The notes under the pieces: generated by a model
Seen by the model: only the letters and a program-made list of their open reading frames with translations
Database searches by the model: none
What the model was told of the DNA's origin: nothing
Translations under genes and position numbers: made by a program
Shown: positions 9,675 through 18,118 of the stretch, in pieces
Layout: the number at the start of each line of letters is the position of its first letter
Position numbering within the stretch: the first letter of the stretch is position 1
Assembly (NCBI RefSeq): GCF_000317695.1
Contig: NC_019771.1
Location: 4,144,001-4,208,000 of the forward strand
Origin: Anabaena cylindrica PCC 7122
GTDB taxonomy: Bacteria; Cyanobacteriota; Cyanobacteriia; Cyanobacteriales; Nostocaceae
Direction of reading: 5' to 3'
DNA: 64,000 bases

Positions 9675-9796
9675 ATCGCAATTCCTCGTAGGTTGGGTTG
9701 AGGAACGTTCACGTAGTGTGCCGGAGGCATAACCCAATATTAATCAAATATAATTAACCATAAAAATATTTCTACATCATTAATATCCGCTTCAAT
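9675..9796. repeat. Dispersed repeat copy A, carrying a 22-bp extra insertion
   Basis: This segment matches 10133-10231 almost base for base (ATCGCAATTCC, GTAGGTTGGGTTGAGGAACG, AACCCAA, then an AT-rich tail ending CCGC-TCAAT). Copy A carries about 22 additional bases at 9708-9730 (TTCACGTAGTGTG...GGCAT) that copy B lacks. Its right end coincides with the stop codon of the small gene at 9792-9989. Confidence 0.8.
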
Positions 9797-9989
9797 TCTT
9801 GATAACAGGTTCATAAGGTTCATCATACTGAATTACTTTTCCCGCTAAAGGATAATTATTCAAATTAGAAGATAGTTGACGATGTTCGAGAATAATGACT
9901 TCGACAGATTCTCCTTTTTTAAAAGGTAAATTTTCTAGAATTAATTGCCCATTTTCTGTTAAAATAGTTTCTATTTTATGAGCATTCAT
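9792..9989 (-). CDS. Small antitoxin-like protein, probably C-terminally truncated
   Basis: This 65-residue protein reads KIETILTENGQLILENLPFKKGESVEVIILE, a pattern common to small cyanobacterial antitoxin-like proteins usually encoded next to PIN-domain toxins. Relatives generally continue for several residues past the YDEPYEP motif. Here the stop falls exactly where a dispersed repeat begins, and no toxin gene follows. It is probably an orphaned, slightly shortened antitoxin remnant. The family assignment rests on pattern memory and is moderate. Confidence 0.55.
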   Translation of the reverse strand: MNAHKIETILTENGQLILENLPFKKGESVEVIILEHRQLSSNLNNYPLAGKVIQYDEPYEPVIKN

Positions 9990-10505
9990 GCTGGTTATCT
10001 CCTATCATCAAGTTAATATTAAAATATTCCAAGGATGAAACATATACATAATTTTATCAATTGGGAGAAATATAGAGTAATTACGATCTACTTGCCGCAG
10101 GGCTTACGCTATCGTTCCTCGCTGTAGTGGAATCGCAATTCCCCGTAGGTTGGGTTGAGGAACGAAACCCAACATTAATCAAATATAATTAATCATAAAA
10201 ATATTTCTACATCATCAATATCCGCGTCAATCGCATCTACAGTAAATGAATGCTGCTGGATAACTTAAATCTACAGGAAAATATTTTCTGGATCACACAG
10301 AAATAGAAGACAGTTCAAGTATCAAGAAGATTTTCCTCCTGACCCCTGACTCCTGACTCCTTGCCCTGAGCGTTTACGTAGTGTGTCGAAGACAAGCCGA
10401 TAGAGTAGCGTGGCGTTAGCCATAGGGCTGACTTCTGAATTTTACTGTATTTGCCATCGTTCTCAGGATTCCACCCCCAGAACGATGACGGCCTATTGAT
10501 TGAGA
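9990..10505. other. Intergenic region rich in dispersed repeats
   Basis: No gene is seen in 516 bp. The region holds repeat copy B (10133-10231), CTGACTCCTGACTCC units near 10340-10362, and a GC-rich small dispersed repeat cluster (about 10370-10432, including TTACGTAGTGTGTCGAAGAC). It also holds a hairpin CATCGTTCT (10455-10463) / AGAACGATG (10479-10487) just downstream of the DUF1816 gene, which may act as its 3' structure. Confidence 0.6.
10133..10231. repeat. Dispersed repeat copy B
   Basis: This is the partner of 9675-9796 in the same orientation, lacking the 22-bp insertion. The two copies bracket the antitoxin-like gene about 340 bp apart. Confidence 0.8.
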
Positions 10506-10808
10506 TTATACTTGACCGCTAAAGGCAGGCTTTACTTTACGGTCAATCCTTTCCCCCAAGTCTTCAGCAATTGTTAGATCATCAGGTTTACAACGCTTAA
10601 CATTGACGACAATACCCTGCGCTCCTTCAATTTCTAAATCTTCTACATAGCCCTTGCTGGCGAATGTGGCATCCACCGAACTGAAAAAAGGCCCAAAGTA
10701 GTAAGTACAACGGGGATTCTGGGTGACTATCTCTACCCACCAAGCAAATCCAAAACTGTTAGATATACTAATCAGCTGTTCCTTGAGGTTATGCCAAATA
10801 GTTTTCAT
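10506..10808 (-). CDS. DUF1816 domain protein
   Basis: The protein has about 100 residues starting from ATG 10808; a TTG four codons upstream is less likely. It shows the DUF1816 core: WWVEIVTQNPRCTYYFGPF, then GYVEDLEIEGAQGI, ending in the conserved CxPDDLTI segment. The domain is restricted mainly to cyanobacteria, is small and soluble, and has no assigned biochemical function. It is monocistronic. Confidence 0.85.
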   Translation of the reverse strand: MKTIWHNLKEQLISISNSFGFAWWVEIVTQNPRCTYYFGPFFSSVDATFASKGYVEDLEIEGAQGIVVNVKRCKPDDLTIAEDLGERIDRKVKPAFSGQV

Positions 10809-10895
10809 GGTTTTCACCAATTTATAAACGGGTTACAGGGTGTTAAACAATATGTTAGATTTATTCTTTTTTACATTTCTTTATACACTTTTAGG

Positions 10896-12008
10896 CTATT
10901 TTTTCAAAGAAACTGTGCGTAATTTATCAAGATAGAGGGTATTTAAGGAACGTTGACGATAAATTTCGTAAAGCGCCATACCCGCAGCTACTGATGCATT
11001 CAGGCTGGGAGTCTTACCCTGTAAGGGGATTGACACTAAAACATCACAAGAACGTTGTGTCAACATACTCAGACCTTCGCCTTCTCCACCAATTACCAAA
11101 ACAATAGGGCCGCTGAAATTCACTGTATGCAGAGGTTCGCTACCAGTGGCCGCAGTTCCGTAAATCCAAAAACCAGCTTCTTTGAGTTGTTCTAAAGCAC
11201 GGCTGAGGTTAACGACTCTAGCTACAGAAAAGTTTTCTAAAGCACCTGCTGCTACTTTTACCACAGTTGAAGTGATCCCCGAAGCCCGTCTTTGAGGAAT
11301 AACTAAACCTTGAGCGCCTATTGCTTCTGCTGTGCGAATAATTGCCCCTAAGTTATGAGGATCAGTGATACCGTCAGCCACGACAATTACAGCATCGGTG
11401 ACGGATTTTGCTTCTGTAATTAAATCTTCGATTTCTGTATAGGCATAAGGAGCAATTTGTGCTGCTATGCCTTGGTGATTAGCACCGTCGGTGATTTGGT
11501 CTAAGCGTTTGGGTTCAACTTCATCAATGACTGTGCCATTTTCCTTAGCTTGGAGGATCAAATGATGAAAGCGATGATCGTAACGGAGACGGGTTGTAAT
11601 CCAGAGGCGGTTAAGATTGCGGTGACTTTCTAAAGCGCTTAAAACTGGATGACGACCATAAATTAGGTCATTATCTTCTGTTGAATTGCTATCGTCTATT
11701 GATTTGATTGTTGGGGCTGGTAAAGAAATTCGGTGAGATGGGCGTTGTCTACCAGAGAAGGATTTCCCTTCTGCTTTACCTTGATGACGAGTAGGATTAG
11801 GAATTGGGTTGCTATCTTCTGTTGATTTGATTGTCGGGGCTGGTAGGGCAGACTGATGAGATGGGCGTTGTCTACCAGAGAAGGATTTTCCTTCTGCTTT
11901 GCCTTGATGACGAGTAGGATTAGCTATAACTCGTTTGCCCTTGATTTTAATGGGTTGCATACGTTTTGGTTCGCTAGTAGTATTGATTTTTCTTGGTTGA
12001 TTAGTCAT
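10896..12008 (-). CDS. rlmB: 23S rRNA (guanosine-2'-O-)-methyltransferase RlmB, TrmH/SpoU family
   Basis: The protein has 370 residues. The catalytic part (about 118-360) has the N-terminal substrate-binding domain (IYGRHPVLSALE) and the SpoU knot motifs NLGAIIRTAEAIGA, VLVIGGEGEGLS and IPLQGKTPSLNASVAAGMALYE. RlmB methylates G2251 of 23S rRNA using S-adenosylmethionine. The first ~115 residues are a basic, disordered extension containing a 41-residue tandem duplication (NPTRHQGKAEGKSFSGRQRP twice, 123-bp period). Its neighbour upstream on the same strand is mrnC; the same mrnC-rlmB pairing is known from Bacillus, supporting a shared role in ribosome maturation. Confidence 0.9.
   Translation of the reverse strand: MTNQPRKINTTSEPKRMQPIKIKGKRVIANPTRHQGKAEGKSFSGRQRPSHQSALPAPTIKSTEDSNPIPNPTRHQGKAEGKSFSGRQRPSHRISLPAPTIKSIDDSNSTEDNDLIYGRHPVLSALESHRNLNRLWITTRLRYDHRFHHLILQAKENGTVIDEVEPKRLDQITDGANHQGIAAQIAPYAYTEIEDLITEAKSVTDAVIVVADGITDPHNLGAIIRTAEAIGAQGLVIPQRRASGITSTVVKVAAGALENFSVARVVNLSRALEQLKEAGFWIYGTAATGSEPLHTVNFSGPIVLVIGGEGEGLSMLTQRSCDVLVSIPLQGKTPSLNASVAAGMALYEIYRQRSLNTLYLDKLRTVSLKK
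11688..11933. repeat. 123-bp in-frame tandem duplication inside rlmB
   Basis: Two adjacent units, beginning at 11688 (GCTATCGTCTATTGATTTG) and 11811 (GCTATCTTCTGTTGATTTG), are nearly identical over about 100 bases. The period is 123 bp (41 codons), so the reading frame is kept and the basic N-terminal tail is doubled. Confidence 0.85.
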
Positions 12009-12104
12009 GGGAGTATTGGTTGTAGCAGATAAGTGGACATCCTAATTAACTCAATTTAATGAACCTTTACGATTGATTTTCCTATCAGGAGATTGAGCTA
12101 TTCA

Positions 12105-12587
12105 CTATTTCTCTAGATGGAGTTTTTGTAAAAGTTCCATTAACCGAGGGTAATCAGTGAGATATAAATAGCCAACTAAAGTTTCTAGACTAGTTGCTTG
12201 TTGATAAATTTCAGGATTAAGTCGCTTGGGGCGGCTTGTGGCTGCATTGCGACCTCGGCGGACAATTTCTAATTCGTTACTCCTTAATTCGGGAGTCAGC
12301 GATCGCAAATGTAGCGCTTGTGTTTCCGCTCTGACCTGCGCCACTACCAAACTATGGTAAATTTCTGGCCGTTGCTGTGGCAACAGAAAGAACATTCTAA
12401 CATAAAGTTCGTAAATTGAATCCCCCAAGTAAGCTAAGGCAGAAGGAGATAGTTGTCGCACTTGTGCCTGGGATATGATTGTTTGGGGTAATTGCGTCGT
12501 GTTTACCAACAATGCAGGAATTTCAGATGAATCTTGCCGAGCAGTTTCATCTCCTCTTTTTTTAGCTTCTTCCTCCTGGGGCTTCAC
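12105..12587 (-). CDS. mrnC: Mini-ribonuclease 3 (MrnC)
   Basis: The protein has 160 residues and consists of the RNase III catalytic domain without a dsRNA-binding domain. Motifs include LSPSALAYLGDSIYELYVR (the catalytic Asp region), then RRGRNAATSRPKR and the second acidic site LETLVGYLYLTDYPRL. Mini-III trims the ends of 23S rRNA precursors. The N-terminal ~45 residues are polar and poorly conserved. The start is GTG 12587. rlmB lies 96 bp downstream on the same strand, suggesting co-transcription. Confidence 0.9.
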   Translation of the reverse strand: MKPQEEEAKKRGDETARQDSSEIPALLVNTTQLPQTIISQAQVRQLSPSALAYLGDSIYELYVRMFFLLPQQRPEIYHSLVVAQVRAETQALHLRSLTPELRSNELEIVRRGRNAATSRPKRLNPEIYQQATSLETLVGYLYLTDYPRLMELLQKLHLEK

Positions 12588-13038
12588 AAGTTAATAATTC
12601 CTTGACCTACTAAACATTGGGGGAGATTGTCTTCGCTAACGTTTATTTTTTGTGCAGTAAGCTATCATAGCATACTGAGAATATTCAACACTAACAAAAA
12701 TTACTGAAGCTATGGCAAAGTCCTGAGTCTTGAGTCCTGTAAAGCCTATTTAATTTTTGTAATTTAATTAAGGCTAAAATTTTCGATTATTTAATCAATA
12801 ACTCTTGGAAACGCTGGCTGCTATGCAAACAGAAAAAAGATTTATTTCGATGCCAAGTCTAGGGGAAATAATTATTCCTGACTTCAATTCCCCTGTTTGT
12901 ACTCGGTACTCCTAACTCAGTACTGCTTCTTAAAAGCCTCTCCCACAAGGAGAGAGGTTATTTTGCAGAAATTGTAAAAATTAAGCTATCCAATACTGTG
13001 CATCTGGATAGCCAAATTGATTTTTTCCGGTCAAGCAA
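12588..13038. other. Intergenic region between STAS gene and mrnC
   Basis: No gene is seen in 451 bp. It contains two hairpins downstream of the STAS gene: the terminator at 12985-13012, and a second stem near 12936-12957 (CCTCTC / GAGAGG) preceded on the plus strand by AAAA, so it would be followed by U residues on the minus strand. The remainder, AT-rich, probably includes the mrnC promoter. Confidence 0.5.
12974..13013 (-). terminator. Intrinsic terminator after the STAS gene
   Basis: GCTATCC (12985-12991) pairs with GGATAGC (13006-13012). Read on the minus strand the stem is followed by TTAATTTTT. It lies 26 bp past the stop codon of the STAS gene. Confidence 0.6.
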
Positions 13039-13404
13039 TTAAGGTGACTCGATGTTTTCTAAAGCCGCTTCGACATTTATTTGCAGGGAGAGAAATTTCT
13101 CCAAGCGAACAAGCTTGACCGTTTGAGTTACACGGGCATTAGTGACAATTTGCAAGGTGCCAGCGGTGTTTGCTTGTTTGGCTAATTGTACCAGCGCACC
13201 CAGACCAGAACTATCAACAAAGTCAATTTGTGAGAGATCTAGAATTATGTGCTTTGGGCCTTCGTCAATCTTACTGCCTAATACCTTGCGAAATGTCGGC
13301 TCAGAAAAAGCGTCTAACAAACCTGTGAGGCGGAATAGCTGACAGTTATCCCGGACTTCACGAGTGCCTCTCAGGCTTACAGTTAGATTTAGTGGTTCAG
13401 CAAT
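13039..13404 (-). CDS. STAS-domain anti-sigma-factor-antagonist-like regulator, apparent ATT start
   Basis: The recognisable domain has the phospho-site segment IDFVDSSGLGALVQL (serine pair at the N-terminus of helix alpha-2), as in SpoIIAA-like STAS proteins that bind partner-switching kinases. The first conventional start (TTG 13320) would remove the first beta strands. The frame stays open upstream for 28 more codons encoding a normal STAS N-terminus (LNLTVSLRGTREVRDN, CQLFRLTGL). An in-frame TAA lies further up, with no ATG, GTG or TTG between it and that N-terminus. A strong GAGGAGG sits 5 bases before the ATT at 13404, so ATT initiation (121 residues) is proposed; ATT 13407 is the alternative. 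Confidence 0.75.
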   Translation of the reverse strand: MAEPLNLTVSLRGTREVRDNCQLFRLTGLLDAFSEPTFRKVLGSKIDEGPKHIILDLSQIDFVDSSGLGALVQLAKQANTAGTLQIVTNARVTQTVKLVRLEKFLSLQINVEAALENIESP

Positions 13405-13535
13405 AATTCCCTCCTCGTCCTTTTAACTGAAAGTAAACGCTCAAGTATAGATGGTTTTTGAGTAAGTTGTCTAGGTTGCTAATTCATTACCCATTACCCA
13501 TTACCAATCTTGCCATTTTTCTATTTTTACTTCAT

Positions 13536-14693
13536 TTAAGCGATCGCAGCTTGTCGTGCTGTTTGCATTTCTAACACAAATTGCTCAAACAAGTAATCTG
13601 CATCGTGGGGGCCAGGACTAGCCTCTGGGTGGTACTGTACAGAAAATACAGGTAGAGATTTGTGACGTACCCCTGCAACAGTGCGATCGTTTAAGTTCAG
13701 ATGACTAACCTCTACCACTGCTGATGGTAATGAATCCGGATCAATAGCAAAACTATGGTTTTGGCTAGTAATTTCTACCTTTTGTTGTAACCCGGCTGGC
13801 TGATTCAAACCACGATGCCCAAATTTAAGTTTAAAGGTTTCTGCTCCCAAAGCATGACCTAAAATTTGGTGTCCCATGCAAATACCAAACATGGGTTTTT
13901 GGCTTTCTAGCAGTGCTTTAGCGGTAGTAATACCCTCTGTGACTGCGGCTGGATCACCGGGGCCATTGGAGAGAAAAATTCCATCTGGATTGTATTTAAG
14001 AATTTCTTCTGGTTGTGTATTGGCTGGAACAACTATCACTCGACAGCCATAACTAGCCAAACGGCGGAGGATATTACGTTTGACACCAAAGTCAAGAGCA
14101 ACAACAGTAAAGGTTTCACTAATTTTCGCCACATTTTCTGGGTTAAATTCCCAAGCAGCGGTTGTGGCCTCAGACCATTCATAAACTGTTGGGGTAGTGA
14201 CTTCCTGCACCAGATTTAATCCTGCCATGTTGGGAGCAGCTTGCACTAGTTCTAATAGTTCTGCTTCATCGAGGATAGATGTAGAAATACCACCATTCAT
14301 CGCCCCAAACATCCGAATTTTGCGGGTGAGGGCGCGGGTATCAATGCCAAAGATGCCTGGGACTTGGTGTTGTTTGAGGTAGTCTGGTAAGGATTGTGTA
14401 GAGCGCCAATTACTGGGTTTGTGACAGATGTTGCGAGCGATCGCACCCCGAACATGAGGTTTGGCTGATTCCTCGTCTTCAAGATTAACGCCAGTATTCC
14501 CTAATTCAGGGTAGGTAAAAATGACAATTTGACCGCTATAACTAGGGTCGGTCAAAACTTCTTGATATCCAGTCATGCCAGTGTTAAACACCACTTCACC
14601 AATTGCGGTTCCCATCGCACCAAAAGACCAACCGCGATATGTGGTGCCATCTGCTAAGACAAGTAAAGCTGGTATTGCATCAGATAAAGACAT
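13536..14693 (-). CDS. carA: Carbamoyl-phosphate synthase small (glutaminase) subunit
   Basis: The protein has 385 residues, the standard CarA length. The N-terminal CPSase small domain begins LVLADGTTYRGWSFG and contains GEVVFNTGMTGYQE. The C-terminal class I glutamine amidotransferase has the nucleophile Cys in FGICMGHQILG and the His-Glu pair in VQYHPEASPGPHD. It hydrolyses glutamine to feed ammonia to CarB for carbamoyl phosphate, used in arginine and pyrimidine synthesis. No carB is in the window, so the genes are unlinked. An ATTCGTA tandem repeat lies just upstream of the start. Confidence 0.97.
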   Translation of the reverse strand: MSLSDAIPALLVLADGTTYRGWSFGAMGTAIGEVVFNTGMTGYQEVLTDPSYSGQIVIFTYPELGNTGVNLEDEESAKPHVRGAIARNICHKPSNWRSTQSLPDYLKQHQVPGIFGIDTRALTRKIRMFGAMNGGISTSILDEAELLELVQAAPNMAGLNLVQEVTTPTVYEWSEATTAAWEFNPENVAKISETFTVVALDFGVKRNILRRLASYGCRVIVVPANTQPEEILKYNPDGIFLSNGPGDPAAVTEGITTAKALLESQKPMFGICMGHQILGHALGAETFKLKFGHRGLNQPAGLQQKVEITSQNHSFAIDPDSLPSAVVEVSHLNLNDRTVAGVRHKSLPVFSVQYHPEASPGPHDADYLFEQFVLEMQTARQAAIA

Positions 14694-14700
14694 AAATAAT

Positions 14701-14730
14701 TCGTAATTCGTAATTTGTAATTCGTAATTG
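14701..14730. repeat. Short tandem repeat (TTCGTAA type) upstream of carA
   Basis: About four units of TTCGTAA/TTTGTAA occur in a row. It is the reverse-complement class of the array at 6478-6511. Confidence 0.6.
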
Positions 14731-14828
14731 GAGATTTAGTAATGGGTAATTATAAGGGTTATTAACCTCCCCATCTCCGACTGTTTATTATCCCATGAGT
14801 TCCGATGATTAGACGCTGATAGCAATTA

Positions 14829-15260
14829 TTAAATTAATTTAATTTGGTACAGGAGAGCGCCTACTGCTAAACCTGCTAGTGAAAAAATCGACGTGAACCA
14901 GAAAGATAGTCCTTGTTTGAATCCAGCTGCCTGAAAGTCTATTTTGACTAAAATGGTTGCTGAAAGGATAAGTAAAGTATCAAGAAACACTCGAAACCAG
15001 GCCAGCATCATAAAAAACAGGAAAGCTGCTAAAACGGTAATACCAAAAGTTCTGACATTGGATCTAAAAAATACGCTGTAATACTCTGCCAGTTTTGACC
15101 AAGGAGTTGTCAAGCTAATTAGCAACAACAAGATAGTAACAATCACAATTAACCACACGAACCAAGGAGCTTTTGTTTCAGATATCACCCAGCCTAAGGT
15201 ACTATAACTCAGTAGTACTAGTGCTAGGGAAAACCAAGGAATTCTTTTTAAGACTGACAT
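14829..15260 (-). CDS. Four-helix integral membrane protein of unknown function
   Basis: The protein has 143 residues, with predicted membrane helices at about 9-27, 32-50, 71-100 and 116-139, short polar loops and no soluble domain. It looks like a conserved cyanobacterial membrane protein, but no family with a known role was recognised. It is monocistronic, with divergent cruF 280 bp away. The spacer contains a 14-bp tandem duplication (GTTCGGTGTTAGGA). Confidence 0.7.
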   Translation of the reverse strand: MSVLKRIPWFSLALVLLSYSTLGWVISETKAPWFVWLIVIVTILLLLISLTTPWSKLAEYYSVFFRSNVRTFGITVLAAFLFFMMLAWFRVFLDTLLILSATILVKIDFQAAGFKQGLSFWFTSIFSLAGLAVGALLYQIKLI

Positions 15261-15538
15261 AGATTGACCTGAGTTCGGTGTTAGGAGTTCGGTGTTAGGA
15301 GTTAAAATTTAAGAGCAAAAGATACGCATATTCGACTCATAATCGTCCCTTCTCCATTTTAATAAATATGTACTCGATTAATAAGCATTTATACTATTTC
15401 AAATCAAGATCACTGATGGAGTTTCAATTTTCCCGGATTATTTTGTAAAAATTAGTTAAATTATGATCTTAAACATTTGTAAACTGTTAGCAGTCGAATG
15501 GCCGCATATCACATTTTATTAAGGTTAAGGACTGGTTC

Positions 15539-16441
15539 ATGAAAAAACTTGTTATTGTTGAGCGCGTATGCCTGATTGGTCATATCGTGTCTATGGTATT
15601 TGGACTAGTAGGGATATTACTAGTTATTCCTAATGCCGAAGTAATTTTGAGCTTATCTGAGGTTGGGCAAACTGTCATGCAGTGGAGCATGGCTGGTGGT
15701 GGTGTGGCTTATATGATTTTCGGTGCAGCAGGTGTTTTCTTGTATGCTAACCGGACTTTGGGTTTAGGTCGCACTTTAGGGTTTCTAGTGCCTTCAATCT
15801 TAATTTCTTTGACTAGTGAATTACTGGGAACTAGTACAGGATTTCCTTTTGGTCACTACAGCTATCTGAGTGGCTTAGGTTATAAAATTGCGGGTTTAGT
15901 ACCGTTTACAATTCCTTTGTCCTGGTTTTATGTAGGATGCGTTTCTTACCTATTGGCGCGGGTAGGTTTAGAAGTAGACAAAAAACCCAGCTTATTGCGT
16001 CATGTAAGTGCGATCGCAGTGGGCGCTTTATTGCTGACATCTTGGGATTTTGTCCTAGATCCGGCCATGAGTCAAACTACTCTTCCCTTCTGGTATTGGC
16101 AACAACCAGGGGCTTTCTTTGGAATGCCTTATCAAAACTTTGCTGGTTGGATGGGTACTGGTGCGCTGTTTATGACAGTAGCGGCGCTGTTGTGGAGAAA
16201 CAACCCCATCAAATTAGAGCGATCGCAGCTTAATATTCCTTTAGTAGTTTATTTGGCTAACTTTGGTTTTGCTACAGTTATGAGCTTGGCTGCTGGATTC
16301 TCCATCCCTGTATTACTAGGATTGGGACTTGGTGTTGCACCAGCCGTAGCACTTTGGTTAAGAGGCCCAGACGCATCCGCATCTATTGGACCAGCAACAA
16401 AAGAAGTTTCTGTCGCCAGTGTTAAAGTTGCTTTCAAGTAA
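15539..16441 (+). CDS. cruF: Carotenoid 1',2'-hydratase CruF (gamma-carotene hydroxylation)
   Basis: The protein has 300 residues and about 7-8 membrane helices, and matches the CruF/DUF422 family. Conserved blocks are LTSELLGTSTGFPFGHY, LVPFTIPLSWFYVG, LTSWDFVLDPAM and QNFAGWMGTGALF. CruF hydrates the psi end of gamma-carotene derivatives at C-1' during synthesis of myxol glycosides (myxoxanthophyll) in the thylakoid or cytoplasmic membrane. It starts at ATG 15539 after an AAGGTTAAGGA leader. cruG follows on the same strand 330 bp downstream, the arrangement known in other cyanobacteria. Confidence 0.9.
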   Translation: MKKLVIVERVCLIGHIVSMVFGLVGILLVIPNAEVILSLSEVGQTVMQWSMAGGGVAYMIFGAAGVFLYANRTLGLGRTLGFLVPSILISLTSELLGTSTGFPFGHYSYLSGLGYKIAGLVPFTIPLSWFYVGCVSYLLARVGLEVDKKPSLLRHVSAIAVGALLLTSWDFVLDPAMSQTTLPFWYWQQPGAFFGMPYQNFAGWMGTGALFMTVAALLWRNNPIKLERSQLNIPLVVYLANFGFATVMSLAAGFSIPVLLGLGLGVAPAVALWLRGPDASASIGPATKEVSVASVKVAFK

Positions 16442-16771
16442 GCTAACCAGCGCGTTGAGAACCCTAGTTCAAGGTTTGGCGTTTCTCGTCGCCCGTCCCC
16501 ATCCCTCTACGAGTAACAGTCGTTATTAGTCAGGGGTGGGACTCTTCACCGAGAAAGCCATTCATCCCCCATTGCCTACGGCACGCGGCTTCGCTCGCCT
16601 AAGAAGTTGTAATTATGTATAATTTAAAGCTCAATAGGTCTTGCTGATAGCGTAAGCGTGGCGTAAGCCACATAAACTAAAAACGTGGATAAATAAATAT
16701 ACCTAATTCGTAATTCGTAATTAAAAGAAAGTCCAACTTCATCTATTCTAGACTCATTGAACTAAAAAACC
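16442..16771. other. cruF-cruG spacer with small dispersed repeats
   Basis: The 330 bp is non-coding. It contains two GC-rich small dispersed repeats (about 16571-16600, GCCTACGGCACGCGGCTTCG; and about 16644-16671, a hairpin of GCGTAAGCGTGG with CGTAAGCCAC). A TTCGTAA-type tandem repeat lies at 16703-16722. These insertions may separate the two carotenoid genes transcriptionally. Confidence 0.55.
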
Positions 16772-18001
16772 TTGCACCTTGAGGTCGGGTATTGTCAAAA
16801 TTATAAATTGCAACTACTAAGTAACTTGATCACAGAAAGCGTTATTTCCCTCTTATTACTACTACTTCAAGTACCCGCAACGGCGATTTTACTTTCACGC
16901 CTGTTGAAAGGTCCAAGACGACATCCCCCGCTTCAACCAGAACAACCAACACTAGATTTATTAGGGAGTGTAAGCGTTGTTGTGCCTACACTAAACGAGG
17001 CACTGCGAATTAGTCCACTGTTAACTGGATTAAGTCAGCAAAGCTACGAAGTCAGAGAAATTATTGTGGTGGATAGCAATTCCCAGGATGGTACTCCCGA
17101 CTTGGTTAAAGCTAAACAGCAACAAGATCCCCGGTTTCGCCTGATCACAGATGATCCTTTACCCCCTGCTTGGGTGGGTCGTCCTTGGGCGTTACATAAC
17201 GGCTTTTTGTTTAGCTCTGAGGCCAGTGAGTGGTTTTTGGGAATGGATGCTGATACCCAGCCTGATCCCGGTTTGGTAGCTAGTCTGGTGAAAACAGCCC
17301 AAGCGGAGGGCTATGATTTAGTTTCTCTTTCCCCTCAGTTTATTCTCAAATCTCCGGGAGAGTGTTGGTTACAACCAGCTTTATTGATGACCTTGTTGTA
17401 TAGATTTGACCCTGCTGGTATTCACACTCAACAACCAGAAAGAGTGATGGCAAATGGACAATGTTTTTTGTGTCGTCGCTCAGTTTTAGCATCTGTAAAT
17501 GGTTATAGCAGTGCTAGGAGTTCTTTTTGTGATGATGTGACTTTGGCACGACATATTGCGGCTCAAGGCTTTAAAGTGGGGTTTTTGGATGGAGCAAAAG
17601 TGCTGAAAGTAAGGATGTATGAGGGGGCAATGGAAACTTGGAAGGAATGGGGGCGCAGCCTTGATTTAAAAGATGCTTCTTCCCGCGCTCAGATTTGGGG
17701 TGATTTATGGCTATTATTGTCAGTTCAGGGTTTACCTATATTGATTTTATTCGGTTTTCTTCCCCTGCTCCCACTGCCTCTCCTACTCCCCCTGCGCCTT
17801 CTATTGGGACTGAATATATTTTTATTAATAATTCGTTTTGCTTTATTATTAGCGATCGCTCCTTCCTATGACCTGCACAATGCCAAAGGAGGTTGGTTAT
17901 TCTGGTTTTCCCCCTTGGCTGATCCTGTGGCGGTGTTACGAATCTTTTTATCTGCGTTCCGCGTCCCCCAAGAGTGGCGAGGAAGGAAGTACACCAGTTA
18001 A
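16772..18001 (+). CDS. cruG: 2'-O-glycosyltransferase CruG (myxol glycoside synthesis), GT2 family
   Basis: The protein has 409 residues as read from TTG 16772. In-frame TTGs at 16808 and 16826 are equally plausible, because no ATG precedes the conserved LITESVISLLLLLLQ membrane helix. The GT2 core starts VSVVVPTLNEALRI, with IVVDSNSQDGT, the DxD-type GMDADTQPD and a later FCDDVTLARH motif. Two C-terminal hydrophobic segments (about 318-360) anchor it. Together with CruF it adds the 2'-O sugar of myxol. Confidence 0.88.
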   Translation: MHLEVGYCQNYKLQLLSNLITESVISLLLLLLQVPATAILLSRLLKGPRRHPPLQPEQPTLDLLGSVSVVVPTLNEALRISPLLTGLSQQSYEVREIIVVDSNSQDGTPDLVKAKQQQDPRFRLITDDPLPPAWVGRPWALHNGFLFSSEASEWFLGMDADTQPDPGLVASLVKTAQAEGYDLVSLSPQFILKSPGECWLQPALLMTLLYRFDPAGIHTQQPERVMANGQCFLCRRSVLASVNGYSSARSSFCDDVTLARHIAAQGFKVGFLDGAKVLKVRMYEGAMETWKEWGRSLDLKDASSRAQIWGDLWLLLSVQGLPILILFGFLPLLPLPLLLPLRLLLGLNIFLLIIRFALLLAIAPSYDLHNAKGGWLFWFSPLADPVAVLRIFLSAFRVPQEWRGRKYTS

Positions 18002-18118
18002 TCTAGTTGGAGGAAAAGTGAAAGGGAGCAGGGTAACAAGGGTTTTATTCTGCCTACCTACTTAGCAATTTGGCTGAAACATTAAGTATTCGATTTTTGA
18101 ATTGCACTGTTCTAGCTA

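Noticed and set aside
9400..9732. Plus-strand 110-codon frame
   Set aside because: It overlaps the pentapeptide protein on the opposite strand, has no recognisable domain and ends in dispersed repeat DNA.
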